Position numbers and translations under genes: made by a program
The notes under the pieces: generated by a model
The model's database searches: none
What the model was told of the DNA's origin: nothing
Seen by the model: only the letters and a program-made list of their open reading frames with translations
Origin: Albibacterium profundi
GTDB taxonomy: Bacteria; Bacteroidota; Bacteroidia; Sphingobacteriales; Sphingobacteriaceae
DNA: 64,000 nucleotides
Direction of reading: 5' to 3'
Assembly (NCBI RefSeq): GCF_042159835.1
Contig: NZ_JBBVGT010000001.1
Span: 62,001 to 126,000, forward strand
Shown here: positions 60,177-64,000 of the stretch, in pieces
Numbering within the stretch: position 1 is the stretch's first letter
Layout: each line of letters opens with the position of its first letter

Positions 60177-61061
60177 TTGAAAAGATTACACGCTTACTTA
60201 TTACTAATGCGGCCCGCCAATATTGTCACGTCAATAGCGGATGTATTAGCTGGAATCGCGATATCAGGCATCTTGTCGTTATCGGCAGCCATACCAATGG
60301 CTGATGTGATATGGCTCTGTATTTCGACTATTGGTTTATATGGAGGCGGTATTGTCTTTAATGATGTATTTGATTTTGAGATCGACAAAGTAGAACGACC
60401 GGAACGAGTGATACCGAGTGGTAGGATTTCATTGAAGGAAGCCACAGGTTTAGGTACTGGACTGCTCGCTATGGGTATTATCGCAGCGTTATTGGTGAAC
60501 AACACGGCTTTTGTATTAGCGATCTTGACAGCAACTGCGGCACTGGTATATAACCGATGGGGTAAACATCATTCGTTATTGGGACCGCCCAATATGGGGC
60601 TTTGTCGCGGTTTGAATCTCTTACTCGGTGTGAGTATTCTTCCAGCAATGGTCTTTGATCTATGGTATATTGCTATCGTTCCTATTATCTACATATCAGC
60701 AATTACCATGATTAGTCGCGGTGAGGTGCATGGCAGCGATAGGAAACCGCTTTATTTCGCAGCGCTACTCTATGGTTTAGTCATTTTAATGATTTTAGGC
60801 TTTGCGTGGGATCGGCAGAAACTACTGATAGCGATACCATTTCTACTTGGTTTTGCGTTTATGGTGTACAGACCTCTACTGAAAGCAATCCAACAACCGA
60901 CAGGATCCGCTATCGGTAAATCAGTTAAAGCAGGTGTCATTGCTTTAATATTAATGAATGGAGCCTGGGCAGCCGCCGCAGGTCACTGGATCTTGGCAGT
61001 ATTAATAGTACTTTTATTGCCGATATCTCTTTGGTTATCTAAACAGTTTGCGGTAACCTAA
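60177..61061 (+). CDS. eboC: EboC: UbiA-family prenyltransferase-like membrane protein
   Basis: A polytopic membrane protein, about 294 residues when started at the TTG at 60177 (LKRLHAYLLLMRPANIVTSI). A longer frame from 60066 overlaps eboB by 100 bp and adds residues without family character; an ATG at 60207 is a third option. The first Asp-rich site of UbiA, NDVFDFEIDKVERPERVIPSG split around DxxxD, is intact. The second site is altered (SRGEVHGSDRK in place of the typical DxxxD), as may be usual for EboC. Seven or more helices. Expected to transfer a prenyl group or bind a prenyl donor in the inner membrane. Confidence 0.85.
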   Translation: MKRLHAYLLLMRPANIVTSIADVLAGIAISGILSLSAAIPMADVIWLCISTIGLYGGGIVFNDVFDFEIDKVERPERVIPSGRISLKEATGLGTGLLAMGIIAALLVNNTAFVLAILTATAALVYNRWGKHHSLLGPPNMGLCRGLNLLLGVSILPAMVFDLWYIAIVPIIYISAITMISRGEVHGSDRKPLYFAALLYGLVILMILGFAWDRQKLLIAIPFLLGFAFMVYRPLLKAIQQPTGSAIGKSVKAGVIALILMNGAWAAAAGHWILAVLIVLLLPISLWLSKQFAVT

Positions 61062-61077
61062 TATTGTTTTAGACGTT

Positions 61078-62262
61078 ATGAATTATATACAACAAGACTT
61101 TAGTGTACAGTTTAGCTATAAAGTATTTTTTACGGAATTTCTTTTTAGTCTTGAGAACCGACTGTTCAATGATTTATTGGAAAGTGTACACGAAGAAGGT
61201 ATAATGAGGAAAATCCTCTTTGTTATTGATGAAAATATTACGATACACTTTCCGAAGCTTGGTGAACAGATCGATACGTATTTCAAAGACAATCCGTATG
61301 TAAAACTGGTGCCAGAGAAAGTGATTGTTGCTGGTGGTGAAATTGCAAAGAACGAAGAACGATTTTTAACGACCATTATTGATGCTGTTAATGAGCACGG
61401 TATCGATCGTCACTCTTATATTGTAGGCATTGGCGGCGGCTCTGTACTCGACCTGACGGGCTATGCGGCTGCAATTTCTCACCGAGGTATAAAATTAATT
61501 CGGGTGGCTACAACCGTTCTTTCTCAAGATGACTCGGGTGTTGGTGTGAAAAATGGGGTTAATTATAAAGGGAAAAAGAATTTTCTTGGCACATTCGTGC
61601 CTCCGTTCGCTGTTTTCAATGATTATCACTTTTTAACGACGTTGAGTGACCGTGATTGGGTATCTGGAATTTCCGAAGCAATCAAAGTAGCCCTGATTAA
61701 GGACGCGGCGTTTTTTGATTGGCTGGAACAACACGCAGAGCAACTAGCCAACCGTGATAAAGAAGCCACACAGTACATGATTAAACGTTGTGCTGAGCTC
61801 CACATGGATCATATCGCTGGAGGTGACCCATTTGAATTTGGTTCTTCCAGACCATTGGATTTCGGACATTGGAGTGCGCATAAGCTCGAACAAATAACAG
61901 ATTTTAAAGTCTTACATGGAGAAGCGGTAGCGATGGGAATTGCACTGGACACTGTATATTCAAACTTGGTTGGCAGCTTGTCGGAAACAGAGACGAACCG
62001 TGTCATTACATTGCTTAAAACGATCGGATTACCGCTAAGTCATGAATACATGAATTTAACCAGTGCGGATGATCCTATATTTGCTGGTTTACGTGAATTT
62101 CAAGAACATTTGGGCGGGCGACTGACCATTATGTTATTAAAGTCGATCGGCACTGGATATGAGGTTCACGAATTGGATGCGCAGTTGATCATGAAGGCTT
62201 CACAGATTTTGCGGAATGCACAAGAATCTCCTAATCAACAAAAACAACCCTTATCATGCTAG
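61078..62262 (+). CDS. eboD: EboD: 3-dehydroquinate synthase-like enzyme
   Basis: A 394-residue protein of the dehydroquinate-synthase/iron alcohol dehydrogenase fold. The NAD-binding loop is GIGGGSVLDLTGYAAAISHRG; substrate and metal residues are in LSQDDSGVGVKNGVNYKGKK, ISEAIKVALIKDAAFF and the metal-binding DFGHWSAHKLEQI and LHGEAVAMGIALD. It is related to cyclitol-forming sugar-phosphate cyclases, so it may make a cyclitol rather than dehydroquinate. Its stop overlaps the eboE start by 7 bp. Function in the ebo pathway is unproven. Confidence 0.88.
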   Translation: MNYIQQDFSVQFSYKVFFTEFLFSLENRLFNDLLESVHEEGIMRKILFVIDENITIHFPKLGEQIDTYFKDNPYVKLVPEKVIVAGGEIAKNEERFLTTIIDAVNEHGIDRHSYIVGIGGGSVLDLTGYAAAISHRGIKLIRVATTVLSQDDSGVGVKNGVNYKGKKNFLGTFVPPFAVFNDYHFLTTLSDRDWVSGISEAIKVALIKDAAFFDWLEQHAEQLANRDKEATQYMIKRCAELHMDHIAGGDPFEFGSSRPLDFGHWSAHKLEQITDFKVLHGEAVAMGIALDTVYSNLVGSLSETETNRVITLLKTIGLPLSHEYMNLTSADDPIFAGLREFQEHLGGRLTIMLLKSIGTGYEVHELDAQLIMKASQILRNAQESPNQQKQPLSC

Positions 62263-63476
62263 TAGACTCGGCCCATCTAAGCTACTGTACAAATATCCAC
62301 GCTGGTGACGGCTGGCAAGAGCATTTCGACGCACTGAAAACCAACTTACCGAAGGTAAAACAGCGGCTGTCACCGGATCGAGCATTCGGTATTGGACTAC
62401 GTATTTCAAACAGGGCCAGTCACGAGCTTCAAAGCGAAGAGAATTTCCAAGAGTTTACAAATTGGCTCGATGCCAATGACATGTATATTTTTACTATGAA
62501 CGGATTTCCTTATGGGGAGTTCCATCATGAAGAGGTTAAGGAGAATGTGCATAGTCCAGACTGGACAAGTACTGATCGCCTCTTCTATACATTGAGACTC
62601 ATCGGCATCTTAGCTAAGTTTCTTCCTGACGGAATGGATGGCGGTATATCTACATCTCCACTTAGTTATCGCAGGTGGTTCAAAACGGAGGAAACGAAGA
62701 AAATTGCAACACAGGTGGCAACTAGGAATATTATAGAGGTTGTGGAACAATTATATCGTATTAAACACGTTAGCGATAAGATCTTACATTTAGATATAGA
62801 ACCAGAGCCAGACGGCCTATTAGAGACAGGTGACGAATTTTTAAATTGGTACCACGAGTACTTGATCCCTATCGGTCGACAGCATTTCCAGAATAAGTTT
62901 AATCTGGATGAGGATAAAGCGGACGAAGTAATCAAAACTCATGTCAGGCTCTGTTATGATGTCTGTCATTTTGCGTTAGGTTATGAAGACCATGAAGAAA
63001 TGATGAGAAAGCTTGAGGCAGAGCAAATATTGATTGGGAAATTTCAGATTAGTGCAGCCTTAAAGGCTAACTTTCCGAAAGAACCTAGAAAGAGAAAATT
63101 GATTACGCAAGCCTTCGCCGAATTTGATGAGCCTACATATTTGCATCAAGTAATCGCTCAGACGGATACAGGCAAAATAAGAAGATATAAAGACTTGCCG
63201 GATGCATTAGCCGATGCCGACCATCCGGATACTCAGGACGCTACCGAATGGCGAGCACATTTCCATGTCCCGGTATTTTTGTCGGAATACGAGCTATTGG
63301 AATCAACACAACAGGATATACTAAAAGTACTGGATCTACATAAAGAAAAGCGTCGGACTGCCCATATTGAGGTAGAAACCTATACGTGGAATGTGTTGCC
63401 CAAAGATCTTAAGCTACCCTTGGAAAATTCGATTATACGCGAGCTAACCTGGGTACGTGATGAACTAACGAAATAA
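62256..63476 (+). CDS. eboE: EboE: TIM-barrel sugar-isomerase-like protein
   Basis: A 406-residue protein, opening MLVDSAHLSYCTNIHAGDGW. The fold looks like a xylose-isomerase-type TIM barrel: FTMNGFPYGEFHHEEVKENV, LHLDIEPEPDGLLETGDEFL (acidic metal residues), VRLCYDVCHFALGYEDHEEM (His), and HFHVPVFLSEYELLESTQQD near the end. It starts 7 bp before the eboD stop and 8 bp before eboF. The family is named metabolite-traffic protein EboE in databases, without a demonstrated reaction. Confidence 0.86.
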   Translation: MLVDSAHLSYCTNIHAGDGWQEHFDALKTNLPKVKQRLSPDRAFGIGLRISNRASHELQSEENFQEFTNWLDANDMYIFTMNGFPYGEFHHEEVKENVHSPDWTSTDRLFYTLRLIGILAKFLPDGMDGGISTSPLSYRRWFKTEETKKIATQVATRNIIEVVEQLYRIKHVSDKILHLDIEPEPDGLLETGDEFLNWYHEYLIPIGRQHFQNKFNLDEDKADEVIKTHVRLCYDVCHFALGYEDHEEMMRKLEAEQILIGKFQISAALKANFPKEPRKRKLITQAFAEFDEPTYLHQVIAQTDTGKIRRYKDLPDALADADHPDTQDATEWRAHFHVPVFLSEYELLESTQQDILKVLDLHKEKRRTAHIEVETYTWNVLPKDLKLPLENSIIRELTWVRDELTK

Positions 63477-63484
63477 GAATTACT

Positions 63485-64000
63485 ATGAAAAAGACAGTTG
63501 TCATTGATATTGTGGGTCTTTCCACATCAGTGATAGGTGAACATACCCCCTTCTTAAAAGCATATAGCGAAAAAAAGCATTTGCGTACTATTAAGCCTAT
63601 GTTACCGGCGGTGACTACCTCGGTACAATCTACTTACCTGACGGGCAAGTGGCCATCAGAGCATGGTATTGTTGGAAATGGCTGGTACGATCGTGTGGAC
63701 AATGAACAAAAGTTCTGGAAGCAATCGAACAAACTAGTACAAGCTGAGAACATCTGGGATCGCGCCAAACGCGAGGATCCGACTTTTACGGTATCGCAAA
63801 TGTTTTGGTGGTACAACATGTATAGTACAGCCGATTATACATGTACTCCGCGACCGAATTATTTAGCTGACGGTCGTAAAATACCAGACTGCTATGCTAA
63901 ACCTGCCTCGTTGCGAGATGAACTACAGGACACATTGGGACAATTTCCTCTGTTTAAATTCTGGGGAGCGGGTGCCAATATTGAGTCGACGCAATGGATA
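63485..64000 (+). CDS. eboF: EboF: alkaline-phosphatase-superfamily (nucleotide pyrophosphatase-like) protein, cut by window edge
   Basis: Starts at ATG 63485, 8 bp after eboE, and stays open to the right edge, giving 172 residues. The visible N-terminus MKKTVVIDIVGLSTSVIGEH ... KPMLPAVTTSVQSTYLTGKW carries the metal-site Asp and the catalytic Thr region (PAVTTSVQSTYLTGKWPSEHG) typical of nucleotide pyrophosphatase/phosphodiesterases. Later segments (WWYNMYSTADYTCTPRPNYL) match the family. It would hydrolyse phosphodiester or pyrophosphate bonds; the substrate is unknown. The remainder lies outside the window. Confidence 0.87.
   Translation, partial: MKKTVVIDIVGLSTSVIGEHTPFLKAYSEKKHLRTIKPMLPAVTTSVQSTYLTGKWPSEHGIVGNGWYDRVDNEQKFWKQSNKLVQAENIWDRAKREDPTFTVSQMFWWYNMYSTADYTCTPRPNYLADGRKIPDCYAKPASLRDELQDTLGQFPLFKFWGAGANIESTQWI

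Overview
The window looks like a chromosomal piece of a Bacteroidota bacterium, most likely of the Sphingobacteriaceae. The reasons are a SusC/SusD pair with GH92 enzymes, several TAnnTTTG-type -7 promoter boxes, lipoproteins typical of the phylum, moderate-to-low GC, and an ebo cluster. No rRNA, tRNA or CRISPR array was seen.

Positions 1-20,284 (all minus strand) form one long envelope-polysaccharide operon transcribed leftward from wza. In transcription order it holds: wza export channel; wzc tyrosine autokinase; wbpA UDP-GlcNAc 6-dehydrogenase; an L-2-hydroxyglutarate oxidase (lhgO); wbpE aminotransferase; wbpD acetyltransferase; wbpB dehydrogenase; a Wzx flippase; a GT4; a Wzy/ligase-type membrane protein; a GT2; a DUF4091 glycoside hydrolase; another glycosyltransferase; a two-domain dehydrogenase; a WecB/WbpI-type 2-epimerase; and a heparinase II/III-like protein cut by the left edge. 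The wbpA/B/E/D set, probably with the epimerase, points to a diacetamido uronic acid (GlcNAc3NAcA or ManNAc3NAcA) in the polymer. The lhgO gene probably recycles 2-hydroxyglutarate made by WbpB. The middle (about 4.1-12 kb) is AT-rich, as expected of a serotype-variable region.

Positions 20,285-26,342 are a small variable zone: an orphan LytTR response regulator, a DUF4143 ATPase, a higBA toxin-antitoxin pair, decayed small ORFs, a perfect 20-bp inverted repeat, and a HipA-like kinase/DUF3037 pair. A bidirectional terminator closes it.

Positions 26,343-42,331 are a polysaccharide utilisation locus, probably for alpha-mannosides: susC/susD, a 1514-residue GH92 protein fused to an (alpha/alpha)6 domain, a second GH92, a sugar-porter MFS transporter, a mannose-6-phosphate isomerase with an extra kinase-like N-terminus, and a divergent GntR/UTRA regulator with two candidate operators.

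Positions 42,407-51,441 (plus strand) are the most unusual region. Seven tightly spaced genes encode a membrane-anchored vWA-like lipoprotein, a small membrane protein, a tubulin/FtsZ-like GTPase, a 1179-residue protein with an Hsp70/actin-like ATPase domain, and three membrane-anchored mostly coiled-coil proteins. I do not recognise it as a named system; it looks like a two-cytoskeletal-fold, membrane-tethered machine.

Positions 51,551-56,148 (minus) carry a CpsB-type tyrosine phosphatase (the likely partner of Wzc), a PQQ-type sugar dehydrogenase/PKD/cytochrome c/CBM protein, and a FimB/Mfa2-like lipoprotein. Positions 56,362-64,000 (plus) carry an M1 metallopeptidase, a TMEM220-like protein and eboABCDEF, the last cut by the right edge.
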